Below, one piece after another: positions 49,627-58,265 of a DNA stretch of 64,000 nucleotides. Below the pieces are notes generated by a model. That model saw only the letters and a list, made by a program, of their open reading frames with translations. It did not search any database and had not been told where the DNA came from. Made by a program: the position numbers and the translations under genes. How positions within the stretch are numbered: position 1 is the stretch's first letter; each line of letters opens with the position of its first letter. This DNA is from Paractinoplanes pyxinae (GTDB lineage: Bacteria > Actinomycetota > Actinomycetes > Mycobacteriales > Micromonosporaceae): positions 1-64,000 of the forward strand of contig NZ_JAPNTZ010000014.1 of NCBI RefSeq assembly GCF_026626335.1. The letters are read 5' to 3'.

Positions 49627-50559
49627 ATGAGGGCAATCGCGCTGGACGAGTTCGGTGACGTCGACGTCATGACCCTGCGGGAGCTTCCCGACCCGCCGGT
49701 CGGACCCGACGCGGTCCGCATCCGGGTGCACGCGGCCGGGGTCAACCCGGTCGACAACGGGATCCGGGCCGGCTACCTCGAGAGCCTCTACCCTCACCAC
49801 TTCCCGCTCATCCCGGGCTGGGACGTGGCCGGCGTGGTCGATCGGGTCGGCGCGGCGGTCACCCGCTTCGCGCCCGGGGACGAGGTCATGGCGTACGCCC
49901 GCAAAGAGAGCGTGCAGCACGGCACGTACGCGGAACTGGTCTCCGTCAACGAGCGGGTGGTCGCCCACGTGCCGGCCGCGATGACGCTCGTGCAGGCGGG
50001 CGGGCTGCCCCTGGCCGGCCTGACCGCGTTGCAGGCACTCTCGGCCATCGGCGTCAGCCACGGCGACGTGGTGCTCGTGCACGCGGCGGCCGGGGGAGTG
50101 GGCCACCTCGCCATCCAGATCGCCCGCGCGGTCGGGGCCCAGCGGGTCATCGGCACGGCGTCCCCGGCCAACCACGAGTTCATCCGCAGCCTGGGCGCCG
50201 AACCCATCGAATACGGCGACGACCTGCCCAAACGCCTGGCCGACCTGGTCGGCGGCGACGGCCGGGTCGACGCGGCGGCCGACTTCCACGGCGGCGAGGC
50301 GCTCGCCCAGAGCCCGTCGCTGGTGCGGCACCCGGTGCGGCACTGTTCGGTGGTCGACCCTTCGGTCAAGGAACAGGGCGGCCGGTACGTGTTCGTGCGC
50401 CCCGACGGCGCCGAGCTCAGCACGCTGGGCGCGCTGGCCGCCAACGGCCGCCTGCGGGTGCACGTCTCCCACGAACTCCCGTACACCGAGGCCGCCGAGG
50501 CGCACCGCCTGATCGCCGACGGCCACGTGCGCGGCAAGATCGTGCTCAACGTCGTCTAG
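49627..50559 (+). CDS. NADP-dependent quinone oxidoreductase-like enzyme (MDR family)
   Basis: 310 residues. Zinc-less medium-chain reductase: VRIRVHAAGVNPVDNGIRAG, IPGWDVAGVVDRVGAAV, and the NADPH loop VLVHAAAGGVGHLAIQIARAVG. It ends LIADGHVRGKIVLNVV, the typical closure. It reduces quinones or enones with NADPH. ATG 49627 lies seven bases after CAAAAT, so it may be leaderless; ATG 49618 is an alternative. It converges with the GlxA-like gene, overlapping by four bases. Confidence 0.9.
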   Translation: MRAIALDEFGDVDVMTLRELPDPPVGPDAVRIRVHAAGVNPVDNGIRAGYLESLYPHHFPLIPGWDVAGVVDRVGAAVTRFAPGDEVMAYARKESVQHGTYAELVSVNERVVAHVPAAMTLVQAGGLPLAGLTALQALSAIGVSHGDVVLVHAAAGGVGHLAIQIARAVGAQRVIGTASPANHEFIRSLGAEPIEYGDDLPKRLADLVGGDGRVDAAADFHGGEALAQSPSLVRHPVRHCSVVDPSVKEQGGRYVFVRPDGAELSTLGALAANGRLRVHVSHELPYTEAAEAHRLIADGHVRGKIVLNVV

Positions 50560-51518
50560 GCGGTGAAGCGGCGGCGGTACTCGGCCGGGCTGACGCCGAT
50601 GTGACGCTTGAACAGGGCCCGCATGTTGGCGCCGGTGCCCAGGCCGGCCCGGTGGGCGACGGATTCCAGGCCGTGGCCGCCCTGCTCGATCAGGCGGCAG
50701 GCCAGGGTGACGCGTTCGACGGTGAGCCAGGCCAGCGGGGTGGTGCCGAGCTCGGCCCGGAAGCGGCGGTGCAGGCTGCCGGTGCTCATCCCGGCCCGGC
50801 GGGCCAGATCGGCGACGGTGATCGGCTCGTCCAGGCGGTGCTGGGCCCAGGCCAGCACCGGGGTCAGCGACTCGTCGACGGCCGGGGGCACCGGGCGCTC
50901 GACGAACTGGCGCTGGCCGCCGTCCCGGTAGGCGGCGAAGACCAGCCGGCGGCTGACGTGGTTGGCGATCTCGGCGCCGTAGTCGCGCCGGACGATGTGC
51001 AGGCCCAGGTCGAGCGCGGCGGCACTGCCGGCCGAGGTGAGGACGTCGCCGTCGTCGACGAACAAAACATCTGGTTCCAGCTGTACGGCGGGGAAGCGCA
51101 GCCGGAACTCGTCGGCCAGGTTCCAGTGAACCGCGGCGCGGCGCCCGTCGAGCAGACCGGCCTCGGCCAGGGTGAAGGCGCCGGTGCAGAGGCCGACCAG
51201 GCGGGCCCCTCGGTGGTGGGCGCGGCGCAGGGCGGCCAGCAGCGCCGGGCGGGACGGGGTCTCGACGTACGGCCGGTTGGGAACGATCACCGTGTCGGCG
51301 TGGTCGATCTCGTCGAGGCGGCCTACCGCACCGATGCTGAACAGGGAGTCACGCATCGGCGTCGACCGGCGCGGGGCGGCCACGCGGAGGTCGTACAGGG
51401 AAAAGCCGATCTCAGGCCGGAGCGGCCCGCCGAAGATCTCGCAGGCGCAGCCCACTTCGAACGGGTTGGACTGCTCGTCGACGACGAGCACCACCCGGTG
51501 TGAGGATCCTTGCGGCAC
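50556..51518 (-). CDS. GlxA-family AraC-type transcriptional regulator
   Basis: 320 residues. The N-terminal DJ-1/PfpI-like domain has the nucleophile-elbow-like LVGLCTGAFTLAEAGLLDG with Cys, and TVIVPNRPYVE. The C-terminal AraC double HTH is ITVADLARRAGMSTGSLHRRFRAE and GLESVAHRAGLGTGANMRALFKRHIGVSPAEYRRRF. The start is GTG 51518. It is divergent from the small cupin across 51 bases and is the likely regulator of that gene or of the reductase. Confidence 0.92.
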   Translation of the reverse strand: MPQGSSHRVVLVVDEQSNPFEVGCACEIFGGPLRPEIGFSLYDLRVAAPRRSTPMRDSLFSIGAVGRLDEIDHADTVIVPNRPYVETPSRPALLAALRRAHHRGARLVGLCTGAFTLAEAGLLDGRRAAVHWNLADEFRLRFPAVQLEPDVLFVDDGDVLTSAGSAAALDLGLHIVRRDYGAEIANHVSRRLVFAAYRDGGQRQFVERPVPPAVDESLTPVLAWAQHRLDEPITVADLARRAGMSTGSLHRRFRAELGTTPLAWLTVERVTLACRLIEQGGHGLESVAHRAGLGTGANMRALFKRHIGVSPAEYRRRFTA

Positions 51519-51569
51519 TGGTCATTTCTACCAGTGCCGTTGCGCTCGATCGCCGATCAGGATCGGAGC

Positions 51570-51914
51570 ATGCTCAAGAAATACGCGGTGGCTGAGGAAG
51601 CGGCCGGCCTCACCGAGTTCTGGTCGCAGCGGGTGCTGGCCGAGGCCAACGGCAACCTGCTCAAGGTGGCCAAAGGCACGCGGTCGACAACCTGGCACGC
51701 CCACGACGACCAGGACGAGACGTTCCTGCTCTTGTCCGGCCGTATGACAATCCAGCTACGCGACGGCGACGTCGACCTGCGGCCGGGCGACCTTCTGGTC
51801 ATCCCGCGCGGCGTCGAACACTGCCCGCGAGTCGACGGCGACGAGGCCCACTTCCTGCTGATCGGCCCCTCGGTCACCTCGAATGCGGCCGGCGGCAAGC
51901 CGGACTGGAGCTGA
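51570..51914 (+). CDS. Small cupin protein
   Basis: 114 residues, one cupin barrel. Motif 1 is STTWHAHDDQDETFLLLSGRMTI (two His, one Glu) and motif 2 is DLLVIPRGVEHCPRVDGD (His), so a metal site is likely. The activity cannot be assigned; small cupins range from isomerases to dioxygenases. ATG 51570 follows AGGATCGGAGC. It is divergent from the GlxA regulator and probably under its control. Confidence 0.85.
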   Translation: MLKKYAVAEEAAGLTEFWSQRVLAEANGNLLKVAKGTRSTTWHAHDDQDETFLLLSGRMTIQLRDGDVDLRPGDLLVIPRGVEHCPRVDGDEAHFLLIGPSVTSNAAGGKPDWS

Positions 51915-51996
51915 CTCGGCCTGCCACAGTTCCCGGCGATGCACGAGATTGTCATCGCGGCGCTCGTGGAAGCGATGCGGTACGCGAACCGGATCA

Positions 51997-52524
51997 CTAC
52001 GCGCTCTCGCAACCAGCGGCTCGCCACTGATCACGAGTGAGGCTGTACTGGACGTCTTGGGGCGTGGCCGACGTGAGGCGCATGCCCAGGCGCTTCATCA
52101 GGGCTTGCGACGCCGTGTTGGCCGGGGCGCAGGTAGCCGTGATCTGCGGTAGCGCCAGCGTCTCGAAGACGTGGTGCAGGAAGGCTTCCACGGCCTCGCG
52201 GGCGTATCCCCGGCCGTGGTACGCGGGATGAAACTGGAAGCCGATGTCGGGGATCGCCTCGGGCTCGGCCGGCAGCCAGACCCCGATGTCGCCGATGACC
52301 CGGTCATCAGCCAGATGCTGCACGGCGAAGGCGTGCCACGCTCCCGGCGCATGGTCGTCGAGGACGGACTGAGCCTTCAGGTAGTCGGCTGCTCGCTCCG
52401 GTGTCATGGGCTCGCCGCGCATGTGGCGACGCACCTCGGGGTCGGCCTGATAGCCGAGGAAGTCGTCCAGGTCGGCCGGCGTGAAGCGCCGGACCAGCAG
52501 GCGTGCGGTTCTCATGATGAACAT
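51997..52524 (-). CDS. GNAT-family N-acetyltransferase (RimJ-like)
   Basis: About 175 residues. Typical RimJ/RimL-like opening (RTARLLVRRFTPADLDDFLGY), acetyl-CoA loop FQFHPAYHGRGYAREAVEAFL and late block ATCAPANTASQALMKRLGMR. It acetylates a small molecule or protein N terminus; the target is unknown. The start is uncertain: ATG 52524 is used, ATG 52515 gives the most typical N terminus, and ATG 52551 is also open. No ribosome site is obvious for any. The 82 bases between this gene and the cupin hold nothing recognised. Confidence 0.85.
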   Translation of the reverse strand: MFIMRTARLLVRRFTPADLDDFLGYQADPEVRRHMRGEPMTPERAADYLKAQSVLDDHAPGAWHAFAVQHLADDRVIGDIGVWLPAEPEAIPDIGFQFHPAYHGRGYAREAVEAFLHHVFETLALPQITATCAPANTASQALMKRLGMRLTSATPQDVQYSLTRDQWRAAGCESA

Positions 52525-52664
52525 CAAGGTAGTCGTCAGCTGGTCCGGCATACACTTGGGTCAGCTCCACCGACGTGGTGCTGACGAACCCAGACCCGCA
52601 CGCCGTGACCGCCCAGCCCGTCGGGTCAGTGCTACTGCACGTCAATCGCGATGAATGACGCTAC

Positions 52665-53792
52665 TCAGTAAGTTCTCAGCATCCATTTGATGAATACCAG
52701 CATCTTCTGGGCCGGTGAGTGAGCGGGCAGAGGCATCGGAACATCGAATGCCGGCTGCACCAAGGGTAGTGCAACCTGCAGAGAGATCTTGTTGTTCTTC
52801 AGAGGGCTGCCGAGATGAACGCTCCATTGAGTCGCAGCCGCATCCAACTCGCTCAGTACACCGTCGATCGCAACGTTGTCTCCGGCGTCGATGCTGGCCA
52901 TGAGGTTGCTCATTCCGCGGCGGAACTTGTGTACTTCGGGTTGTTCTCGTAGCCACGAGACGGTCCTGCCGATACTCCAGCCGCGACGCCTCGATTGCTT
53001 GACGACAAACCGAGTCAGCAGGGGAAACGGTATGTCAATCGGCTGATCGCCGAGCCACTTCCGCCGCCGGTCGGTGTACGCCTGGTGGACCTGCCTGTCG
53101 AAAGCCTCAAAAATTCTGCTGGAGAACCCATACTCTGGAGCGACTCTGGGTTGCCAGATCGCCTTCTCGGGATGGAGGAGAAGGCTTCCTCCCAGACGGG
53201 CTTGCAGGGCCAGATAGTAGAAGTGGCGAACCGTCGTGATAAAAGTGTCGCTGTCCTCATATACGCGCTGCGGAGCGTTGAAGCGCTCGACGCGGTCGAT
53301 AGGTTCGTAGCGCTCGAAGACCCGGGTAAAGGCCTGAGCGACTTCTTCTGATTCATTCTCGCCCAGGTATCGAATTACGTTCCTCCAGCTCGAGAACGTT
53401 CTGTTAAGTTCCTCCTTGTCCCCCGGGATCTCACGTCTCGTATATATGCCGGGGTATGAGTGGAGTCCGCCCGAGTGGGGGGATGACCAATCGACGGCCT
53501 CGAACAGGCCGGCCGCTTGGAGATAGAGCTGCTTCGTGTCGTTCCGGCTCAAGTCGCAGATCTGTACGCCGTGCGGAATCTCCAGCAGCCAGCCCAGGGA
53601 CCTTTCGTTCTCGGCCACGGAAGGGCCATCGAGAAATACTCGGTCGAAGAGGACCAGGGCCTCGATGGATCCACTGACCGATGCTGGGAAGAAAGCTCCG
53701 CCTTCCTCGTGGTCCAGAAGGCCATAGTGGAAGGGGGAGTCCAGATTCAGAAGCGTGGACGTGTCCACGATGATTGAGCCGAGTTCTTTCAT
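52665..53792 (-). CDS. Low-GC orphan protein, unrecognised family
   Basis: 375 residues, no family recognised. It starts MKELGSIIVDTSTLLNLDSP, a PIN-like-looking strand with Asp, but the further acidic residues of a PIN nuclease cannot be placed with confidence. The rest is mostly helical and charged, with no signal peptide or membrane helix. The base composition drops to about 55% GC (sampled at 52681-52740) against about 72% around it, with many A/T-ending codons. That indicates recent transfer. It stands alone between a GNAT and an MFS gene; the upstream 53793-53940 is also lower in GC and holds TGTGT-TCGGTC-ACACA. Confidence 0.75.
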   Translation of the reverse strand: MKELGSIIVDTSTLLNLDSPFHYGLLDHEEGGAFFPASVSGSIEALVLFDRVFLDGPSVAENERSLGWLLEIPHGVQICDLSRNDTKQLYLQAAGLFEAVDWSSPHSGGLHSYPGIYTRREIPGDKEELNRTFSSWRNVIRYLGENESEEVAQAFTRVFERYEPIDRVERFNAPQRVYEDSDTFITTVRHFYYLALQARLGGSLLLHPEKAIWQPRVAPEYGFSSRIFEAFDRQVHQAYTDRRRKWLGDQPIDIPFPLLTRFVVKQSRRRGWSIGRTVSWLREQPEVHKFRRGMSNLMASIDAGDNVAIDGVLSELDAAATQWSVHLGSPLKNNKISLQVALPLVQPAFDVPMPLPAHSPAQKMLVFIKWMLRTY

Positions 53793-53940
53793 CCCCGAGT
53801 CCCGTCAGAACGTTTCGCACGCACACTGTCGAATACTGGGCAATTTGTGTTCGGTCACACATAGTAGACAGGCCACACAACCCCGGGTCAGATGAGCTAC
53901 CGAGCCGTGCTTGTTCCATGAACGTCAGGCCAAGCGCGGA

Positions 53941-55122
53941 TCAGGAAGCTACGGGCTCTTTCTCGGGCGTGGGGCGGTGGTTGAGGGACGGGGCGCAGGC
54001 GGCGGCCAGGGCCAGTAGGGCCAGGACGGCGATCATGGCGTTGCGCAGGCCGTAGTGCTCGCCCAGGAAGCCTAGGGCGGGCGGCCCGACCAGGAAGGCC
54101 ACGTAACCCGCGGTGGCGACCAGCGAGACGCGGGCGGTGGGGTCGGGGCCGGAGTCGCCGGCGGCCGAGAGGGCCACCGGGAAGCCGAGGGCGGCGCCGA
54201 CGCCCCACAAGAGGACTGCGGCGCCGGCGACGATCTGGTTGTCGACGGCGATGACCAGCAGCAGGCCAATGCCGCCCAGGACGGCGCTAGCACCCAGGAC
54301 CGTGGCGCGGCCGAAGCGGGTCAGGAACCAGCCGCCGCCGAAGCGGCCGAGGGCCATCGCGGCGGCGAAGGCCGTGTAGACGGCCGAGCCCCAGGCGGCG
54401 TCCAGGCCGTGGCCGTCGACCATGATGAGCGGCAGCCAGTCGTTGGCGGCGCCCTCGGCCAGGGCCATCGCCAGGACGATGACGCCGATCAGCCACAGGC
54501 GTTTGTCGCGCCACACCGGTTCGCGGCCGGTGGCCTTGGCCGCGCCGGACGGGGACAGACCCACGCCGTACGGGATGAGGCGGACCGCGGCCAGGGCGAC
54601 CGGCACGCTGACCAGGCCGATCAGCACGAGGTGCCACGTCACCGGGAACTCGGCCGCCGTCAGCACCATGCCGATCGCGGCGCCGACCACCGTGCCCAGG
54701 CTGAAGAAGCCGTGCATGGTCGGCAGGACGGGGCGTTCGGTGATCCGTTCGACGTCGGCGCCCTCGATGTTCATGGCTACCTCGCCGCTGCCCATGCCGA
54801 AGCCGAACAGGAACAGGCCCGCCGTGACCAGGGCGATCAGCGACAAGCCGGCCCCGGCGCCGATCACCGGGATGCTGACCACCGTGGTGAGGATGCCGGC
54901 GGTGACGACCGGGCGGGTGCCGAAGCGGGACACGACGCGGCCCGAGCCCAGGATGCCGATCATCGAGCCCGCCGAGAGCCCGAACAGCACCAGACCCATC
55001 TGCGCCGTCGACGCCCCGAGCAGGTCGCGGATGTCCGGCGTGCGGGTCACCCACGACGAGATGCCCAGGCCGGGCAGGAAGAAGAGAGCGAACAGGGCGA
55101 GGCGGCGGCGTGCGGTGTTCAT
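53941..55122 (-). CDS. Major facilitator superfamily transporter (YbjJ/MdtG-like)
   Basis: 393 residues with 12 predicted membrane segments. MFS marks are seen: SSWVTRTPDIRDLLG (substrate-side loop near residue 20), the loop-2 motif GSGRVVSRFGTRPVV, and a mirrored loop near GGGWFLTRFGRATVLG. It probably exports a small molecule. ATG 55122 was chosen; the frame is open to 55191 but that part covers the divergent promoter. It is divergent from an SDR gene, with a GTACGAACGTAC palindrome between them. Confidence 0.9.
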   Translation of the reverse strand: MNTARRRLALFALFFLPGLGISSWVTRTPDIRDLLGASTAQMGLVLFGLSAGSMIGILGSGRVVSRFGTRPVVTAGILTTVVSIPVIGAGAGLSLIALVTAGLFLFGFGMGSGEVAMNIEGADVERITERPVLPTMHGFFSLGTVVGAAIGMVLTAAEFPVTWHLVLIGLVSVPVALAAVRLIPYGVGLSPSGAAKATGREPVWRDKRLWLIGVIVLAMALAEGAANDWLPLIMVDGHGLDAAWGSAVYTAFAAAMALGRFGGGWFLTRFGRATVLGASAVLGGIGLLLVIAVDNQIVAGAAVLLWGVGAALGFPVALSAAGDSGPDPTARVSLVATAGYVAFLVGPPALGFLGEHYGLRNAMIAVLALLALAAACAPSLNHRPTPEKEPVAS

Positions 55123-55125
55123 TGC

Positions 55126-55137
55126 GTACGAACGTAC
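55126..55137. promoter_or_regulatory. Palindrome GTACG-AA-CGTAC in the MFS/SDR divergent promoter
   Basis: A perfect 5-bp inverted repeat with a 2-base centre, four bases upstream of the MFS start. It may be an operator for a shared regulator. The motif CGTAC is common across this genome, so chance is possible. Confidence 0.35.
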
Positions 55138-55189
55138 ACAGCGCACCCCGCAAGTGTTACCGCCGTACGAGTTGGGAAAGCTCACACCC

Positions 55190-55972
55190 ATGCGCCTTGA
55201 TCTTCACGGGAAAACCGCCCTGGTCACCGGCTCCACCCAGGGCATCGGACAAGCCATCGCGGCCGGGCTGGCCTCGGCCGGCGCCCGGGTCGGGGTCAAC
55301 GGCCGCTCGAAGGAGTCGGTCGACCGGGCGATCGGCGAGCTGGGCGAGGGCGACTTCGTCGCGGTTCCGGCCGATGTGAGTACGGCCGAGGGGGCGTCCG
55401 CCGCGCTCGGCGCCATCGGGCCGGTCGACATCCTGGTCAACAACCTCGGCATCTTCGGAGCGCAGCCCGCCCTCGAGATCACCGACGACGACTGGCGGCG
55501 CTACTTCGAGGTCAACGTGCTCGCCGCCGTTCGGCTCACCCGGGAGGTGCTGCCGGGCATGCAGGAGCGTGGCTGGGGTCGCGTGCTCTACATCGCCAGC
55601 GACTCCGCCGTGGTCACCCCGGCCGAGATGATCCACTACGGCATGTCGAAGACGGCCCTGCTCGGCGTCTCGCGCGGCTTCGCCAAGGAGGCGGCCGGCT
55701 CCGGCGTGACCGTGAACAGCGTCATCGCCGGGCCGACCCACACCGGCGGCGTCGAGGACTTCGTCTACTCCCTGGTCGACAAGGACCTGCCGTGGGAGGA
55801 GGCGCAGCACGAGTTCATGCGCCTGCACCGGCCGCAGTCGCTGATCCAGCGGCTGATCGAGCCCGAGGAGATCGCCAACATGGTCGTCTACCTGTCGTCG
55901 CCGCTGGCCTCGGCCACCACGGGCGGCGCGCTGCGCGTCGACGGCGGCTACGTCGACGCGATCCTGCCCTGA
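55190..55972 (+). CDS. Short-chain dehydrogenase (FabG-like SDR)
   Basis: 260 residues. Cofactor loop ALVTGSTQGIGQAIAAGLAS with VGVNGRSKESV (NADP type), NNLG, catalytic Ser in YIASDSAVV, and YGMSKTALLGVSRGFAKEA (Tyr-x-x-x-Lys). The tail LASATTGGALRVDGGYVDAIL is standard. The substrate is unknown. It is divergent from the MFS exporter, a common pairing for a detoxification or export unit. Its 3' end overlaps the aquaporin gene by 25 bases. Confidence 0.9.
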   Translation: MRLDLHGKTALVTGSTQGIGQAIAAGLASAGARVGVNGRSKESVDRAIGELGEGDFVAVPADVSTAEGASAALGAIGPVDILVNNLGIFGAQPALEITDDDWRRYFEVNVLAAVRLTREVLPGMQERGWGRVLYIASDSAVVTPAEMIHYGMSKTALLGVSRGFAKEAAGSGVTVNSVIAGPTHTGGVEDFVYSLVDKDLPWEEAQHEFMRLHRPQSLIQRLIEPEEIANMVVYLSSPLASATTGGALRVDGGYVDAILP

Positions 55973-56682
55973 CCGTTCAGCACACGCTCGTACAGGAAAA
56001 CGGCCACCGCCCCGCCCAGCAAAGGTCCGATTGCGTACGCCCACCAGTCCGCGAACTGGCCGGCGGCGATCATGGGTCCGAGCGCCCGGGCGGGGTTCAC
56101 GCCCGCCCCGGTGACCGGACCGCTCACCAGGATCGCGACCCCCAGCGCGAGGCCGATGCCCAGCGCCGCCCCACCCCGCGAGACCCGCGTGTCGTTGGCC
56201 ACCAGCACGACGACGAGCACCAGCAGGAACGTCACGAGCGCCTCGACGAGCAGCACGCGCACACCGCCCACGCCGGGAGCGGGCATGGTGGCGCCCAGCT
56301 TCGCCACGGTCCGGGCCTGATTCCCGTACACACCCCAGACCGTGACCGCCGCGACCAGCGCGCCCACCAGTTGAGCGACCACGTAGGCCGGCACCCGCCC
56401 CCACGGGAATCGTCCGGTCAGCGCCAGCGACACCGTCACCGCCGGGTTGAGATGCGCCCCGCTCACCGGCCCCAGCGCCGCCACCACCACGGCCAGCGCT
56501 CCGCCGCCGGCCAGGGCGACCGTTTCCCCGCCGTACGCCGTACCCGCCGCCACCACGCCGGTGATCGCGAGTACGAGCACGAACGTTCCCACCGCCTCGG
56601 CGACCGTCGCCCGCCCGGCCTCGCTCCGCAGGTCGTGCCCGTGCAGCCCTAGTTCGCTCCGCCGCGCCGTCTCCGTCGCCAT
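55948..56682 (-). CDS. MIP-family channel (aquaporin/glycerol facilitator)
   Basis: 244 residues with six membrane helices and two half-helices. Both pore motifs are intact: SGAHLNPAVTVSLAL and GAGVNPARALGP. An N-terminal charged tail of about 25 residues precedes helix 1. The Arg after the second NPA (VNPAR) is the selectivity filter residue. Aquaporin versus glycerol type cannot be settled without a tree; the small residue mix leans to water. GGGGGA precedes ATG 56682. Confidence 0.9.
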   Translation of the reverse strand: MATETARRSELGLHGHDLRSEAGRATVAEAVGTFVLVLAITGVVAAGTAYGGETVALAGGGALAVVVAALGPVSGAHLNPAVTVSLALTGRFPWGRVPAYVVAQLVGALVAAVTVWGVYGNQARTVAKLGATMPAPGVGGVRVLLVEALVTFLLVLVVVLVANDTRVSRGGAALGIGLALGVAILVSGPVTGAGVNPARALGPMIAAGQFADWWAYAIGPLLGGAVAVFLYERVLNGQGRIAST

Positions 56683-56991
56683 CCCGATTCCCCCTGCAAC
56701 GCCGTTTGTGAGTCCGAGCGTGCGGCGCGGCGACATGCGAACGCATCCGTCATCCGACTCGCCGGAGCGGCGTGCCCGCTGTGATCCCGGTCGCCGGGCC
56801 GCGGCGATCCCGGCCCGGGCCGCGACGATCCCGGCCCGGGCCGCGACAACTCGCCGCAGCGATGGCCCGGTGTGATCCCGGTCGCCCGGGCCCCGGGGCG
56901 ACCAGGGTGTCCCACGGGCGCGAGCCACTTCGGAAACGGCGAGGCTGAAAACGAAGTGGATATCCGGTTACGGCAGGCAGGGGTAAGCGAC
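56683..56991. other. Divergent gap with GATCCCGG repeats
   Basis: 309 bases between the divergent aquaporin and epoxide hydrolase genes, with no gene. A 21-bp unit (GATCCCGGCCCGGGCCGCGAC) is repeated exactly at 56806-56826 and 56827-56847, and two partial copies begin TGATCCCGGTCGCC at 56782 and 56872. Very GC-rich self-complementary DNA such as this can fold strongly and may separate the two promoters. Confidence 0.6.
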
Positions 56992-58152
56992 ATGAGCACC
57001 GACATCCGACCGTTCACCGTTCAGATTCCCAAGGACGCGCTCGACGATCTGCAGCGCCGCCTGGCCGCGACCCGCTGGCCGAGCCGCGAGATCGTCGACG
57101 ACCGCAAACAGGGCGTGCAGCTGGCCACGATGCAGGCGCTGCACCGCTACTGGGCCGCCGAGTACGACAGCGGGCGGGTCGAGTCGCGCCTGAACGCCCT
57201 GCCCCAGTTCGTCACCGAGATAGACGGAGTGGATATCCACTTCGTGCACGTGCGCTCCGAGGACGAGAACGCCCTGCCGCTGATCATGACCCACGGCTGG
57301 CCGGGCTCGGTCATCGAGATGATCGACTCCGTCGGCCCGCTCACCCAGGGCAACGAGTCCTTCCACCTCGTGCTGCCGTCCCTTCCCGGGTACGGCTTCT
57401 CGGGTGAGCCGACCGAGACGGGGTGGGACCTCGCGCGCACCGCCAAGGCCTGGGCCGAGCTCATGCGCCGGCTCGGCTACGACCGGTACGTGGCCCAGGG
57501 CGGCGACGTCGGCGCCGGCGTGACCGACGCGATGGGCCGCCTGGGCCCCGACGGCCTGGCCGGCATCCACACCAACCTGTTGGTTCCCGCGCTCAACGAC
57601 CCATCCGTGCTGCCCAACACCGCCGACGACGAGAAGGCCGCGCTGGCCGCCATCAAGCTCTTCCAGACCACCGGCAACGGCTACTTCGTCGAGATGGCCA
57701 GCCGACCCCAGACCATCGGCTACGCGCTGCTCGACTCGCCGGCCGCGCTGGCCGCCTGGATGATCGACCACGACACCGACGCCTACTACAAGATCGCCCG
57801 GGCCTTCGTCGACGGACAGCCGTCGGGCGGCCTGACCCGCGACCACGTCCTCGACAACATCACGGCCTACTGGCTGACCGGCACCGGCACGTCCGCCGCC
57901 CGCTCGTACTGGGAGGCCTACGGCGCGGACGCCCCCACCGCGGGCAGCGCGCCCCTGCCCGACCCGCGGGTTCCGGTCGGCTTCAGCGCGTTCCCCGGCG
58001 AGATCTGGAAGACGCCGCGCAGCTGGGCCGAGCAGGCGTACCCCACCCTCACCTACTACGGCGCCGCCGAGCGCGGCGGCCACTTCGCCGCCTGGGAAGA
58101 GCCCGAGCTGTTCGCAGCCGAGCTCCGCAACGCTTTCCGCGCCCTGCGCTGA
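56992..58152 (+). CDS. Epoxide hydrolase (EHN family)
   Basis: 386 residues. The N-terminal EHN lid domain (FTVQIPKDALDDLQRRLAATRW, VDIHFVHVRSEDEN) is followed by the alpha/beta-hydrolase domain. The oxyanion hole is MTHGWPGSV, the nucleophile Asp lies in QGGDVGAGVTDAM, and the late His is in GGHFAAWEEPELF. It opens epoxides with water to give diols. AGGGG precedes ATG 56992. A hairpin terminator follows at 58159. Confidence 0.93.
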   Translation: MSTDIRPFTVQIPKDALDDLQRRLAATRWPSREIVDDRKQGVQLATMQALHRYWAAEYDSGRVESRLNALPQFVTEIDGVDIHFVHVRSEDENALPLIMTHGWPGSVIEMIDSVGPLTQGNESFHLVLPSLPGYGFSGEPTETGWDLARTAKAWAELMRRLGYDRYVAQGGDVGAGVTDAMGRLGPDGLAGIHTNLLVPALNDPSVLPNTADDEKAALAAIKLFQTTGNGYFVEMASRPQTIGYALLDSPAALAAWMIDHDTDAYYKIARAFVDGQPSGGLTRDHVLDNITAYWLTGTGTSAARSYWEAYGADAPTAGSAPLPDPRVPVGFSAFPGEIWKTPRSWAEQAYPTLTYYGAAERGGHFAAWEEPELFAAELRNAFRALR

Positions 58153-58158
58153 GCCTGT

Positions 58159-58186
58159 GCCGCCCCCGCTTCCGGGCGGGGGCGGC
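58159..58186 (+). terminator. Hairpin terminator after the epoxide hydrolase gene
   Basis: GCCGCCCCCGC (58159-58169) and GCGGGGGCGGC (58176-58186) form a perfect 11-bp stem with a six-base loop. There is no T run after it. It lies six bases past the stop codon. Confidence 0.8.
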
Positions 58187-58253
58187 CGACGGCCAGCGAC
58201 CGATGGTTGCGCAACTGTTTCATGGAGTTCGAAGTAGACGGGCGTCCGTCCTC

Positions 58254-58259
58254 TATGAT
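58254..58259 (+). promoter_or_regulatory. -10 box TATGAT of a leaderless methyltransferase gene
   Basis: TATGAT at 58254-58259 is followed by six bases and then GTG 58266, which is the spacing for a transcript starting at the codon. No ribosome site is present. Confidence 0.55.
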
Positions 58260-58265
58260 CACGCC

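Noticed and set aside
52665..53792. PIN-domain toxin of a toxin-antitoxin pair
   Set aside because: The protein is 375 residues, the further acidic residues cannot be placed, and there is no small antitoxin gene beside it.
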